In this document: piece by piece, positions 11,186 through 22,900 of the stretch
Numbering within the stretch: position 1 is the first letter of the stretch
Layout of the letters: the number at the start of each line of letters is the position of its first letter
NCBI GenBank assembly: GCA_012845835.1
Contig: JABAKD010000028.1
Coordinates: forward strand, 2,754,242 to 2,818,241
Reading direction: 5' to 3'
DNA from: Undaria pinnatifida
Lineage: Eukaryota > Sar > Phaeophyceae > Laminariales > Alariaceae
Length of the DNA stretch: 64,000 nucleotides
Program-made: the position numbers and the translations under genes
Notes under the pieces: generated by a model
Seen by the model: only the letters and a program-made list of their open reading frames with translations
Told to the model about the DNA's origin: nothing
The model's database searches: none

Positions 11186-13240
11186 GCGGCGAGAAAAGGC
11201 TATGTGGTGTTCGGGTCCAATCGCAATTTTAACGAGATTAGCACCGTGGGGTGCGTGGTGTTTGGGAAGGCGGTACGAGTATGGGCTGTAGGGGTTTAGG
11301 CGCTCTTTCGGATAGTGGAGTGAAGGGAATGTTTTGGTTGTTTGGATGTCGCAGACAAGTCTCTCCGGAAAAAAAAAACTCGGTGGAAAAGTCGTGTTTA
11401 TATATCTATTAAGACGATGGGGTTTTGGTTTGGGGCGATCCTAGGCGTGACAAACGTCTCAGACGTCTCGTTGGCCTGCAGGAGATGGGGGTTGATGCGA
11501 ACAGAGGCGTGAAAAAGATTTTCCCTTTTAGGCTTGTAAGAGATAGAGTGGCGTGTTTGTTCGAGCGACCGGGAGGGGTTGCTGTCCTTTTCCACTCCCA
11601 TGGAAGCTAACTTCAGGGCTCGAACGAGTGCACTTTGTTGACGTTTTTCGTTTCCCCCAGAGGTTGCCATTTTGTCGAAGGTAGGTCATCAGACCAACAC
11701 TCTTGAAAAAAATTACGATGGTGCTGCTGCGGCTGATGATAAGGGTGTTTCTTTTAATTGCTGGGTTTTACCATGATCTGATGGGGGACTGGCGGGGGGG
11801 GGGGGGGGGGGGGGGCGGGGTTCGTTTAGTCGCTGGGTTTCTGCGGCGATGTGATGGTGCCTTTTCATTGAGCGAAAATAGGTAGGATGGTCGTACGCAG
11901 GGTTTCGTTGCGTACAGGCATATTTTGCACATGTCCACAGTAGTAGTAGATCGAAATATGTCTCAGTGTTTATGTGATCGAGTGCTGGCTTTGCTGCTAT
12001 TCTGGATCTTGTTGTATTATCCCTTTCTCGGGACCCAGTTTTGGCGACCAAAAAAACGAGGGAAAATGCTACGATATGAGAAATACCTGGTACTATTCTT
12101 CTCTGAGGCTCCTGACCACCTTGCCCACATGACTCGTAAGACCTTTGAGATTGAGGAAAATGGAAGTGCAACGCGATGAACAATTCTATATATTTTGAGT
12201 ATACAGTGAACAGTGTTGTATCCCCATCATAATAGTATGAGTCGAAATGGAGCTTTTGTCGTCCGAATAGGAATAGTGTGAAGCAGCATAATAAGCGTTG
12301 CCGTGCTGCGCACGTGTCGTATGGCTCCTCACATTATGGGTTGCCTGGTAGTTTCAATCAAGGAAATGCCGGGTGGGAATGTTGTTTTCAGTTTTGTCCC
12401 CCTCCCTACAAATGCACTCAGTTCGTAGAGTGATGATGGACCGAAATCGCCCTTGTTAAAGTGTCCTGTAGACCCTGGTGGCATCCTAGGGGGGGGGTCA
12501 TTGACCTATATCCTCAAGAGAGGAATCCATCTGTAAAAAACGCGCGGCCGAAGTATCGCGCAGCTTGCCACGACGAGTACCGACCGCTCAATTTGTCGAA
12601 CTCACAGGTGACGTATTTGAAGCATTTTTGTACGTAACATCGGGCAAATCCCCTCACCCAGCAGCCCGGGCCGCTTCGTGTCGTCGATGCCGTAATCGCC
12701 ACTTTTTTTCATATTTTGACATTTTCCATCTCCGACGAAAGGCCCAAAAGGTTTTCACTACATAGTGACCCACTACAGAAGCCGCAGTGATTCCCCCTCT
12801 TTCGTTCGGGAGAGCTCATTGATGGGTATCCATTGCCAGCGGCAAAATTGATCGCAGAGCAGCTGTCGGAATTGTCCGCTTCCTTCCGGTATCATAGGGC
12901 TGAACGTTTAATCAGTTTTGCGAACGCGTTCAAGCTGTTGGATCTTTTCTTTAGAAATATCAACAACGTTTTGCTACAACACCTTCCTCTCGGTGAAAAT
13001 TTTGGCACATGCCCGCGTCTTGGCAATAACTGGTGTTCTCAAGTCACACCGCATGATGGCCGCCGAACTCGTAGCCTTGTATACTGTTCCTTCCACGACA
13101 AACACCCCATGTTGGTCGCCGTAGCTTCCTACCGGTACCAGGTACTGGTATTTACTGTTTTTCTTTCGCGACTCGCGCGATTGCGGTAAAATAACGCACT
13201 TGAGTATTCTCGCCCTACCACCTGTTCGGTGATTTATGGA
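11186..13240. other. intergenic region between convergent genes
   Basis: Nothing here can be assigned to a known gene. It holds a G homopolymer (about 11795-11820), a copy of the AGCTTGC-core repeat (about 12480-12625), and a 118-codon plus-strand ORF at 12833-13189 (FANAFKLLDLFFRNINNVLL) with ordinary composition but no recognised family or splice context. Confidence 0.5.
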
Positions 13241-16200
13241 TCACTCTGACATCAAGCGCTCCATGGCTTGGTCTTCATTGCGCTGTCTGTTTTCTGCCTC
13301 CAAGGTCTCGACGCTCTGTAAACATTGAATCAGAGCGTGAGTAGCGCCGAGTGATGACGTCAACGGCGGACAAACGCAAACAAAATGGCGGCGGGAAAGG
13401 TTCGGGATTATTAAGCTTGTTTGGGATAACATCATGATAGTATCAGGTTGGGTTGTCACACAGAGGTGCAAATTTGATGCCTGGTGTCCGTTACACGTGT
13501 TTGATGACCCCGAACAGCCAGTATATGGCATACGAGTAGTTTTTACATTGGTCTATGCCCCAACTTCTACGAAATAACACCTTCCGCGGTTCTTGTTGCT
13601 TGCATCCGTCCTATCCTGCTGTTGTAGTTAATTATACGCTACGAGTATTGTAGCTGTGTGGACGATCGTGAAAATGATTGACTTATGCCCGACTTCTACC
13701 AACTACCACGTACGCCCAACTTCTACTAACCACCACTAATGCCCGACTTCTACTAACTACCAATATTTGCCGCATACATCCCATCCGATAGTTGATGCGT
13801 TTTTACCTTGTACGACTTTGGCTTGGAGTAGGCGGTCATCTTGAACTGAGTCGTGTATGGCACGCCGGCGTTCCGGAGCAATCCAACGACTTTCATAGGG
13901 CTGGTTAACGACGGCGTGGGAACCAGACGCAGAGCAAACATTATGTCCACTGTAGTTCATACGACAGCGAGCTAGATAACGAACCAGGAACATCGATAAC
14001 ACGGGTATCATCCGTAGTGTTGATTAGGAACTGAGCTGTGCCAGCGTTCCGGAACACAGCCAGCACAGCTTACGGTGAGAGTTGGGGTCAGGGTTAGGCC
14101 TTCCATAATAAGTCAACGACCTTCGGGGGCTGACTAGCGACAGCGCTGGAACCAGGAACAACACTAAAAAGGGAACACTATTATGGATACTGTTCAGCTA
14201 AACTTTTCACCGGACGAATCACTTCTCGCAGGTCGGGTCGGGTCAGGACAACCCGACCCGACCCGTGAGGTTTGAAAAACTCTACCTCCTGACCCGACCC
14301 GACCCGACCCGACCCGACCCGACCCGACGCTCAAGATTTCAAATACTTCCTGACTCGAACCGCCTCGACCCGCAAGAGTTTTTGTAACATCCTGACCCGA
14401 CTCGCGGGCCGGGTCGGGTTGTGACCCGTGCAAAGCCGTGGTGATTAGGGCGTGACGCAACAGAAAACAAACGAGGCGGTTTCGACCCAGGGGAACACGA
14501 CAAAGAAGAAAACACGACCCCACACTCGCTATGAACCATGTCGGAACGAAACACAACCTGTTTACAGTGTGTTGGAATCTCTCCAAGATATGAAAAAAAA
14601 CTAGAGTTTTATTTACAGGTGTACGGTGCCCTCCCCGTCTGGGTGCCGGGAACAGGACGGTGCCCTGAATAGTGCCGGTTTGTTGCGCTGGCACGTAGCG
14701 GCACTATTGGGAGTGGACGTGTTATCGCCTTCAGGACCGCATCTAGGTTTCAGGAGCCACGCCCACGTTTTTTAGGCGAAAAAATACTCGGGAGTTGTCT
14801 GGACACTGTTTGAAACGGTAAAAAGGTTACAGTACCGTACGCAAGGGTTTCTATATAGTTGCTATCCAGTCATGCCAAGCGATTCTACCGGCACTACGGA
14901 GAGCAGTGGCACTATTCAACCTGCACTATTCGGAGCTCTAGTCATGCCAAGCGATTCTACCGGCACTACAGAAAGCAGTGGCACTACTCAACCTGCACTA
15001 TTCGGAGCTCTATGGATATTTTCTGATAGTGTCCTCACCTGTCATCGCTGAAGGCTCTCTCCTCGGGGTAGCCCTTGCCAATCAGGGCCTGTGGGGTGCA
15101 TACACGGGCATAATCGAAGCAAAACTTCAAGGGGGAAAAAAAAAGGCCTCCGTCTTCTTACGTAGTTTTTACAACACTTTCATGGCACTGCACGCAGCTC
15201 GCACGGCTCCAGGTCCAGCGACGGCGGTTCCTTTTCCAAGGCTGCTTGTCCCCAAAAAAGGATGCTACGCCAAGCAAGGTGCAGGGCTATCCATTGTTTA
15301 TATCGGAACGGCATCTACTCTCTAGTGTCGGAGGGCAAAGAACATTAGGAACAATCATATAAAAAGAGCCAGCTCTTGGAAGCAGAACAGAGAGCCAAAT
15401 ACTAAAAGAGCCAGCTCTTAAAAGCGGGATACAGAGCCAACAGAATAACAAGAGCGAGCTCTTAGAAGCGAAGTGTAAAGCCAAGAATAAAAATATTAAC
15501 TTTCAAGTAAAACCTACCATGCTACGGGAGGAACACTGTCAATACCCGCCCTTGGAGGTCCAGCAGCCGATGCTTTCGTATTGCTACTGTCGATGACTCA
15601 CCTTGGTACCGTCCTTGAGCTGCACGACGGCCTTGTCGAAGTTAGGTCCATAAAACTCGCATTTCTTCACCTAAAAAGTACAACGAAAGCAACAAATAAA
15701 GAGGCCTTACACACAGCAGCGTGCTAGGCACCTGGTACCAGTAAAGTGGGGGCCCCTTCAATATTGCCGGTTCAATAGTGCCACTGCTTTCTATAGTGCC
15801 GATGAAATCGCTTGGCACGACGGGAACTCTCTATAGTAACCCTATTCCCACCCATTACTGTCGGTGCCCTGAACACTGCCGGTGTCCTGAATAGTGCCGG
15901 TGCCCTGAGTAGTGGCGGTATATTGGGCTGGCACATACCTACACTGTTCAGCCGCCCCCCACTGTACACACGTTGTCGAGTAGAAGCAAACGCGAGAAAG
16001 ACATGGTTGGAGCTACTGCGCACAATTATCTAGTTGAGCTCGGATGATAGCATTGCAATAGAAGCCCTTCGGCACCGCCTACCGCATGCATACCTCTCCC
16101 TTAAGCAACGACCGGTTGAATTCATCGAAAGTGACTTCCGTGTCGACCTCGCCGACGATAATCTCCGTCGATATGTCTTGAGGAGGCAACAGAAACTCGC

Positions 16201-19200
16201 CGATTCCTGAGGGCAAGAAGGCAAGGGTGGGCAGGGGGGGGGTGGTAACCATCGTATCGTGGGGGGGGTTCGGGGGTACTTAATATCATGCATGGCGGTC
16301 GTCTTAAGACCATAGACACTTGCGTCCACACAATACCGGTGCAGAACATGCTCGGAATTCACAGGCCAGGCAGTCATAGCTTTTGCCAAGCACGAAGCGC
16401 CGTGAGGCGGGCGAGGCTATTTGACGGGTGGTGGTGGGGATGGAGGGCGGGGGGGTATCAAGGGAGAAGAGGGGAGGCAGCAGCAACGCGAGCGGTCATT
16501 GTCTAGATTCTCCTTGCGTACGAAATCAACGCGCGATTTTTTGTTCAACGTTTTTATCCTCCGGCGGGCGGGTAAAAACAAAGCTTGACCCTTTTAACCA
16601 AACGTAGGATATGCCCCCCCCCGGGTCGATACCGGCCCGCACGGTGTGGAAACCCCACGCCCATCGGCTGATCGTCGATTGGCTGGGCGAATTGGAGCTA
16701 GCGCGAGAGTTGAGGGGCAATTTCGAGATCCCACCGCACCCAGGGAGGGTAAGGTCCCATCTCCGGATCATAAATCCTTTCAAAAAGTTGCAACCCAAAC
16801 ACCCCTGGGACGAAAGCGGTTATCCCCGGGGTCAACACCGTCCCGCACGGTTTGGAAGCCCCCACCCCCATCGGTTCATCGCTGATCGGCTAGGCTTAGT
16901 GGAGTCAGCACGCAGCGAGAGTTTCCCCTGGGAACAAAGTCGAGGTCCCGCCGCGCTCGGGGACGATAAGCTTTTACCCCGGGATCATAAATCCTTCCAT
17001 ACAGTTGCAAATCCAATACCACGGAAACGAAAACTGTCATTCCCCGGGTCGATACCGTCCCGCACGGTGCGGAAAACCCACCACCGTTGGCTGACGGCTG
17101 ATCGGCTGTGGCTCACCTGCCTGAATCTTGATTCGAAAGGTAGTCGTCAGCCAAAACTGGCGTCATGGCTGTCAAGAGTGCCTCAGGATTGTCGGCAATG
17201 CTCAGAACGCGACGGCCACGATTCGGTGCGACGTGAGACGTAGTGTTCTGCTGGTTGTGTCTCCAACCCTGTCTACCCATGCCAAGGGGCTGGGCCGACA
17301 ATTTCTGGATCGCGAGATCATGATGACAGACAGACAGAATAGCGGTCCTTACATATACGCCCAGAGGTACTATCGTTATTGGTATAGTAAGAACAACGGA
17401 AGACTGAGACTCGCCTGCTCCAGCTGGTGGCGCCGCTCCGCCCACTGCCACGCCTAACGTAGGCAAAGAGAGGGCGGCCTTCCACGCTCGTGACAGCACT
17501 TGTCGCCTGTTCAGACCTCCTGCCGACGCCACCATATCGTCCCGGCCTGACCCACCGCCGACAGCAAACCGTTTCGAGATAAAATTAGCACTGCTGTGAC
17601 ATCAGTCTGTAGCACGCAGTGGCGCAAATACCGGCGTTATCGACAGGCATATATAACACAGTTGTAGGGGGGCCCCAATAAGGCGGTCTGAGCAAGGCGG
17701 TTTCGCGATGTAAGACGATCAAAATCGCTTGGCGCGAATGGAGAGTTGCACTCATACCGACGCGTGCTTGCGATGAGATGCACCACTTTTTTTCTGGAGG
17801 TGTTCTTCAATTGAGCTGAAGACCCTCCTCCAAAACTGATTTGGAGAAAAATAGAACTGCCACCGGATGAAAAAAATTCCCACTGCCTAGGTACACGACA
17901 CGAGAACCGTACAAAAAAAAAAGAGTCTATTTCCGACGATTTTGGGCTAAGGCCCCGTCATTCAGGAACCATTTCAGACGAAAAAAAAAGTGCTACCTCT
18001 ATCGTAGCATGCGTCTATCCTGGAATGAATAAGGCTGCGTCCCGTCAAAAAGCGTCAACATTGTTCTGGCACACCACCGCTTCACTCGGGGACCCCTATA
18101 AATAGTGCACTATATAGGCTTACTTATCGTTTTCTTGTTTCTGAGCGGGGCTCGGTTGGCACATCCCTGTACTCTCAAGACCTTCCGCTTAAACACCGCC
18201 TCGTTCCAATACTTGCGGAACGGTCCAGCATTTTTTTTGTATTTCTTCCTTCACTTTTTTTTTAGTTGCATCAAGTATCATATACCGGGTCCCAGCTGAG
18301 CGCAGCTTGGCTCATTAGCTCAGCTTAGATCGGCTCAGCAGCGCACTGCAGCGCTAGTTCAGCAGCGCAGCGCCATGCGGTGCTGTGCCGTGCTGCGTGC
18401 TTTGCTGTACTTACTATTTCGTACATGCCAGATATGGTTCGAAGTATCATTCCAGGTACCGGTACTACTACACCAGGTATGTACGTACGATCTGGTACAT
18501 TGAATCGGTTGAATAACAAAAAATACACTTCCAGCTCGGCTCAGCCCAGCTATCGCTCAGCAGCGTAGCGTCATGCGGTGCCGTGCGGTGCCGTGCCTTG
18601 CCCTGCGGTGCGGTGCTGTGCCGTGCTGCGCTGTGCTATTTTTCGAACATACAGTGCCAGGTATCATGCGAAATACCAGGTACCAGGTTCGGTATGCCCG
18701 TGTGTACTCGTCTCTTCGTTTTTTTAATTTGATTGTCCTCTCTCGGTCCTCTTCATGTGTGTCCGTTTTCCGCAAGTTACACCCGTACCGCCGATCAGAA
18801 CGAAACATTACCAACAGGCACACGGCACACCACAGGGCAATCAGCTCTGCACAAATAGCTCTTGGTATTGTCAAATCGCTAGTTGCACCAAATCATGGGC
18901 CTCTTCTTTCTGCTCCCTTCACAATTAATTCCTTGCGGGAGCGTAGCGGGCGGCGTCAGCCGCCCGCTTTTGACATACCTGGTACGGCGTAGTCCGAGTA
19001 CCGCTGCACCACGTACGCGGCGAACGTGCGATATCTTACCGATCTTTACACAACACCGCAGACGCCTACGCGTCACTGCTGTCACTGCTGAAACTAACTG
19101 TGCTGTGTTCCTAACAACAAATTCTTGGTCGGGAAAATGATTACCACCTCGCACCCCCCCCCCCCAAGTTTTCTCGTTAGGTTCCCCGTGCTTCGTATAC

Positions 19201-19703
19201 GTGGGTTCCTTGCGCCTTCCACGGATCCCCTTTGTGCTCGTGCTATGTGATACAATGGACACTACATCTCGACACATTCAAGCCAACTGCGCAGAAATCC
19301 TGATTTATCATGATTTATCATGATTCATCATGATTCCAGGTTGCACAACAGCATACAACACAGGACAACCACGTTACAGCGGTGTCCTCCCATTCGGCAC
19401 TCTGCAAGCATCTATCACCGAGGCGAAGCAACATTCCAACGCGGGGTGTTGTAGCCCAGCATGAGCTTCGCCATTCCATCGCTGTCACTCACCTGCTCGG
19501 GTCCTGAAGACATCGTGTCTGGTATCTGATCGACGGTTGCTGTGAGAGTATGACTTTGTTCGCTGTTGCCTCAGGGACGCAACGGACGGCGGCGTTTGCA
19601 GCCGCAGCAGCACCGCCGACGTATACGCAACGAAGCTAGTCGCTCCATGAGACAAGGACAGAACGACAGCAGCAGTTCGTGCAATTCGGCGATACTCAGC
19701 CAT
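13241..19703 (-). CDS. predicted thylakoid-lumen protein, FtsH-extracellular-like
   Basis: Exon 1 (19703-19493) starts MAEYRRIARTAAVVLSLS and reaches ATSFVAY, an ER-type signal followed by a phenylalanine as in stramenopile plastid leaders. It joins in phase to exon 2 (from 17519), which carries NRRQVLSRA, then an Ala-rich stretch ending in AAPPAGA, like a twin-arginine thylakoid signal. Later exons: a segment ending about 17117 (ADNPEALLTAMTPVLADD), 16206-16094 (IGEFLLPPQ, then VTFDEFNRSLLKGE), 15670-15602 (VKKCEFYGPNF, then VVQLKDGTK), 13949-13807 (KVVGLLRNAGVPY) and 13315-13241 (charged tail, stop). The VTFDEF...VKK...LKDG pattern resembles the N-terminal domain of FtsH proteases, but no AAA or protease motif is present. 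Phases conflict around 17117/16206 and before 13949, so a GC donor or an unseen exon is likely. Function is not established; lumen targeting is the better-supported part. Confidence 0.6.
13550..13750. repeat. degenerate short tandem repeat
   Basis: Units of about 30 bp are built on ATGCCCGACTTCTACTAACT. They lie in the last intron of the lumenal-protein gene. Confidence 0.55.
14033..14160 (-). pseudogene. degenerate duplicate of the exon at 13807-13949
   Basis: Read on the minus strand it contains GTTCC..GCGCTGTCGCTAGTCAGCCCC.CGAAGGTCGTTGAC and, after an insertion of about 60 bp, TTCCGGAACGCTGGCAC.GCTCAGTTC. These match in order the true exon's VP-x-SL-x-SP-x-KVV and RNAG-x(3-4)-TQF codons. 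In-frame stops in the insertion make it a fossil exon copy. Confidence 0.6.
14198..14440. mobile_element. hAT-like MITE, GGGTC-rich
   Basis: The terminal inverted repeats are CTAAACTTTTCAC and, read inward from the other end, CACGGCTTTGCAC; better copies read CAGGGCTTTTCACGGGTC. Flanking 8-mers CTGTTCAG and GTGATTAG match at 5 of 8 positions, which fits a worn hAT 8-bp target duplication. The interior is built of CGGGT repeats. Confidence 0.65.
14640..15012. repeat. CTATAGTGCCGG-family fragments with 71-bp tandem copy
   Basis: It contains repeated AGTGCCGGT and GGCACTA motifs. The segment at about 14871-14941 (GTCATGCCAAGCGATTCTAC and on) is repeated almost exactly at 14942-15012. Confidence 0.6.
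15361..15483. repeat. tandem repeat, about 55-bp unit
   Basis: Units containing AAGAGCCAGCTCTT, itself a near palindrome, occur about three times in the intron 3' of the exon at 15602. Confidence 0.65.
15758..15960. mobile_element. MITE, CTATAGTGCCGG family, worn copy
   Basis: Its internal pattern is like 29975-30175: repeated TAGTGCCGGT, AATCGCTTGGCACG-like, then GGGCTGGCACATACC before the right end. Confidence 0.5.
16619..17110. repeat. tandem repeat, about 210-bp unit, 2.4 copies
   Basis: Units begin near 16619, 16823 and 17041 with CCCCGGGTCGATACCGTCCC, then CATCGGCTGATCG, later CCGGATCATAAATCCTT. The array ends within 10 bp of the splice donor at 17116 of the lumenal-protein gene. Confidence 0.75.
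17668..18105. mobile_element. MITE, AATAAGGCGGT family, with nested repeat
   Basis: The left end GGGGGCCCCAATAAGGCGGT and right end CACCACCGCTTCACTCGGGG then ACCCC form terminal inverted repeats shared with 41194-41375. About 17860-18010 appears to be another dispersed repeat inserted inside (GGCCCCGTCATTCAG, also near 33690, 47050 and 50025). Confidence 0.55.
18300..18640. repeat. GCAGCGC / GTGCCGTGC simple-repeat cluster
   Basis: Short runs of CAGCGCAGC and GTGCCGTGC lie in the first intron of the lumenal-protein gene. No gene is seen. Confidence 0.6.
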
Positions 19704-19996
19704 CGTCCTTGCGCTATTTATCACCGTCTGATCTGTGGTACAAGCTCGAAGCTCGAAGCACGGAAGCACGGAGCACGGTCAGTGAATATGTGAATACCTG
19801 GTATACAGTAGTTTTCAATTACTTTCTGGGGCGTTCTTAATTGGGGATAAAATATATATAATGTTCAATGACTTTTTCAGGCGTTTTCAATCAGGGTACA
19901 ACAATCATCCACCAGAGCCCCTGTGGCGCCGCATCGCAGCCGAAGATCAGCAGATATAGAGGCAGGCAGCTAACTGCTCGATTCCGACATCACACG
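19704..19996. promoter_or_regulatory. shared region between divergent gene starts
   Basis: It lies between the start codons of the lumenal-protein gene (minus) and RPA49 (plus), so both promoters must be in or near it. ATAAAATATATATAATG at about 19846-19862 is TATA-like. A block of about 38 bp (TTCAAT.ACTTT..GGCGTT..AAT..GGG) occurs twice, at about 19812-19848 and 19862-19898, flanking it. Confidence 0.5.
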
Positions 19997-22900
19997 ATGG
20001 GCAAGAAGAGGGCGTCCTTGACCACAGGTTCTATGTCTAGCTCCATCGAAAAGAGCAAGAAGGCAAAGAAAAGGCGACGAGAGAGCGCCCCAGGGAGCGC
20101 TGCCGGCGGGCTCGTGGAGAGCAGCACCAGCGGTGGCCAAGAGAAGGAGAAGCGAAGGTCACATAAGTCGTCATCGTCGAGCAGCACAGAGGTAGTGCTG
20201 CGATGTGCGTCGAAGGATGATGTGAGCCCGATCGTGATATCTTTTGCGAACCAGACGGTGCCGCACGACATGAGTGCGCTCAAGTTCGCGGTCCACAGTG
20301 GAGAGGATGAGGCACGGCGCGGGCAGAGGGTGGTCATGGGCGAAGGACCGAGGTAAGCATCATCGATGTCTGCTCGCACTGCTGCAGCTGCTGCTTTAAC
20401 TGAACTGCTTTCACACGTGATGTTGACCAACTATTAGTAGTAGTATTGTCTGTTTGTCTGTCTGGTGGCTTTACTGCTGCAGTCGAGCGTTGCAATACGA
20501 GAGTACTGTAACTTTCGCGAGTCAGGGGGAAACGGAGAGCCTATACTTCGAAGTATACGAGGCAGCGTCGTTTGTGCTTGTTTCTTCTTGGGCCAGGTGC
20601 CAGACACGAGAGATTTTGTCTTCGTGGAACGGCAGCACAGCAGCAGACTTCTTGTGACAGCAAAGTTACGCGTCCGCCCGTGTGCGTTCCTGCAGCGCGC
20701 TACAATGCTGGAACTGTGTGTGAAGCTACAGCAGTACCTAGCTGTATGCCGGACCCACAGCAGTGGTCTACTGCTGCTGTGTAGTACCAAGCAGCACGAC
20801 GTGCCAAACTTTATCGCGCGGGGACATGTTACCCTGGGGTGCGAATTTGGGTGCTCTTCGCAGGAAGATGCTACTTACGCTATTAATAGCAGTAGCAGTG
20901 TCAATTGTAAAACAAGGGATGCGCCGTACACTGCCCCTACGCTGAAACCCTGGGCCCGTTTCAACGTTTCAGCACCCTGCTGTGGGAACTTAAAATGCAG
21001 CGTCAGTCGTGTAGCAAGGCTCTAAAAAGTGCCACTTCAGCAGTAGTAGGCCCACGACCAGCAGCAGTACCTGTGGCTGTGGTCGGTGATAATGCGTTGA
21101 TCTTCAGAATTTGCTACTTCTGTATGTCACCTATCGATCTGAGGATGTGCGCTCAGTCGTTGTGATAGCTGCCCCCGTGAGTGTTGACCGGCAGGGAGAG
21201 AGTCTTTACTGTTACCGGAATTGCAGAAGTTACTGGGGGGATGAGTGGACGATCACGAGATCACGATTCAATGAAAATGAAGGCAAAAAATGAAGGCAAT
21301 CACTGTAGTGGGCCCGGGGGGAAGGGGGGGGAGAGGGGCTGCTATGTGACCCCCACATCTGAGTTACGAAAAAGGGAGTGTGCTGGAGAAAATATGAAAT
21401 ATGCGAAGATAGTGCGAAGTAGATGCGGGAGGGGAAATATTATGTTTGCTGTCGTGCAATACACATTGTTGAACCATTATTTCTACACATCGGCATCCAC
21501 CACATCCGGTTTCCGTAGACACGTAATAAGATTGTGATAAGAGCATCTGTTCCTGCTCGCCACTGATCTCATTGATGCTGCTTTGTGTTCCGCCTGCTGG
21601 CCGCCCTCGGTCAACACGACCGCTGGTGCTGGTGACCGATCACAATGGCTTACTGGTGCTGGTGGCCAATCACAACGGCCGATCATCAAACACCGGATAA
21701 CGACAAACAACTGGCAGGATGGACTACTGGGGGCTCAACTTCGGCCCGGGGTCGGAATCTCTCGACTTGTGCAGGTGACCCTTCAGCTCTTAACCCTTTG
21801 ACCACCGCAAACATGTTTCCACTCTAATTTCAAGTACTTTATCCCAAGAAATGGAGGTGTGATTCTCAAGGAGTCCAGCGACTTGTCCACCCGTCTGGGC
21901 TCCGTGATAATGCGGCCTAATCGCCCAATGAAACGCTCTTGGCATGAAGCATGAAATGCGGCCTAATCACGCAGCGAAACGCTCGTGGCTCGAAGCAGCA
22001 AATGCTGCCTCATCGCCCAACGAAACGCTCGTGGCACGGCGCAAGAGTTACATTGTATGTAGCGGCCTGCCAGCGTAAGGATACTTAGCTTTGCTTGCAC
22101 TGTGTTTCTACGAAATACGGAGGGACGGTGGACATGTAGATCACCACAACTGCTGTGCGATGTGCGGTGTGCAAGCGAAAATGTGGTAACGTTGCCGCCA
22201 TGGGTTGGTATCGCTTTGTCCATGCTTTACCAGACGTGGGTTTCTCCCCCCCCCCCCCATGACAACTCCTCCTTAGGTTCCTGGTAGGGGTGGAGGACGT
22301 CGAGAGCGGCGAGATGACGTTGCACGAAGCAGGGCACGCGTACGCCTTGAGGCAGAGCGTGGGTGGGCGGCAGGACAACGTGGAGGACCACGCGATGGAC
22401 AATCTCGAGTGGAAGCAGAGGAGGGATGCGCTGGTGAACCAATTCGGGAGCAAGAAAAAGAAGGCAGCTATCAGGTACCGCATTCTGATCGTACTTGAAA
22501 TGTTTAGTCAGGATTTAGAGCATTGGTCAGTACTTGAAGCCTAAGTCAGAATTTGAAGGAACAGTCAGTACTGACAAAAACATGGTAGCGCTAAACTCGG
22601 GGCTTGTTTCTGGATGTCCTCTAAAAAAATGAAGGCGTTTCGTCTCCGGGGGTTCGGGCGTAACTTTGTCTAGCTCGCCACCGCCTCGGTAGCTGGTGTG
22701 CCGGCCTGTCACGGCAGGGTGGTCGATTGTATGTGCCAAGCCGGCATCGTATGGAACCTATCATCCCTCCAGCACAAGAACATGACGTCGATTTTTTTTT
22801 CTTTAAACGCGCAGAGTTAAAAAAACAGTGACCCCTTTTTGTCCTCTGTGACGCCCCTTGAAAAGAGGGAGCACCTATTGCAGCAAGAATACAAGTTTGG

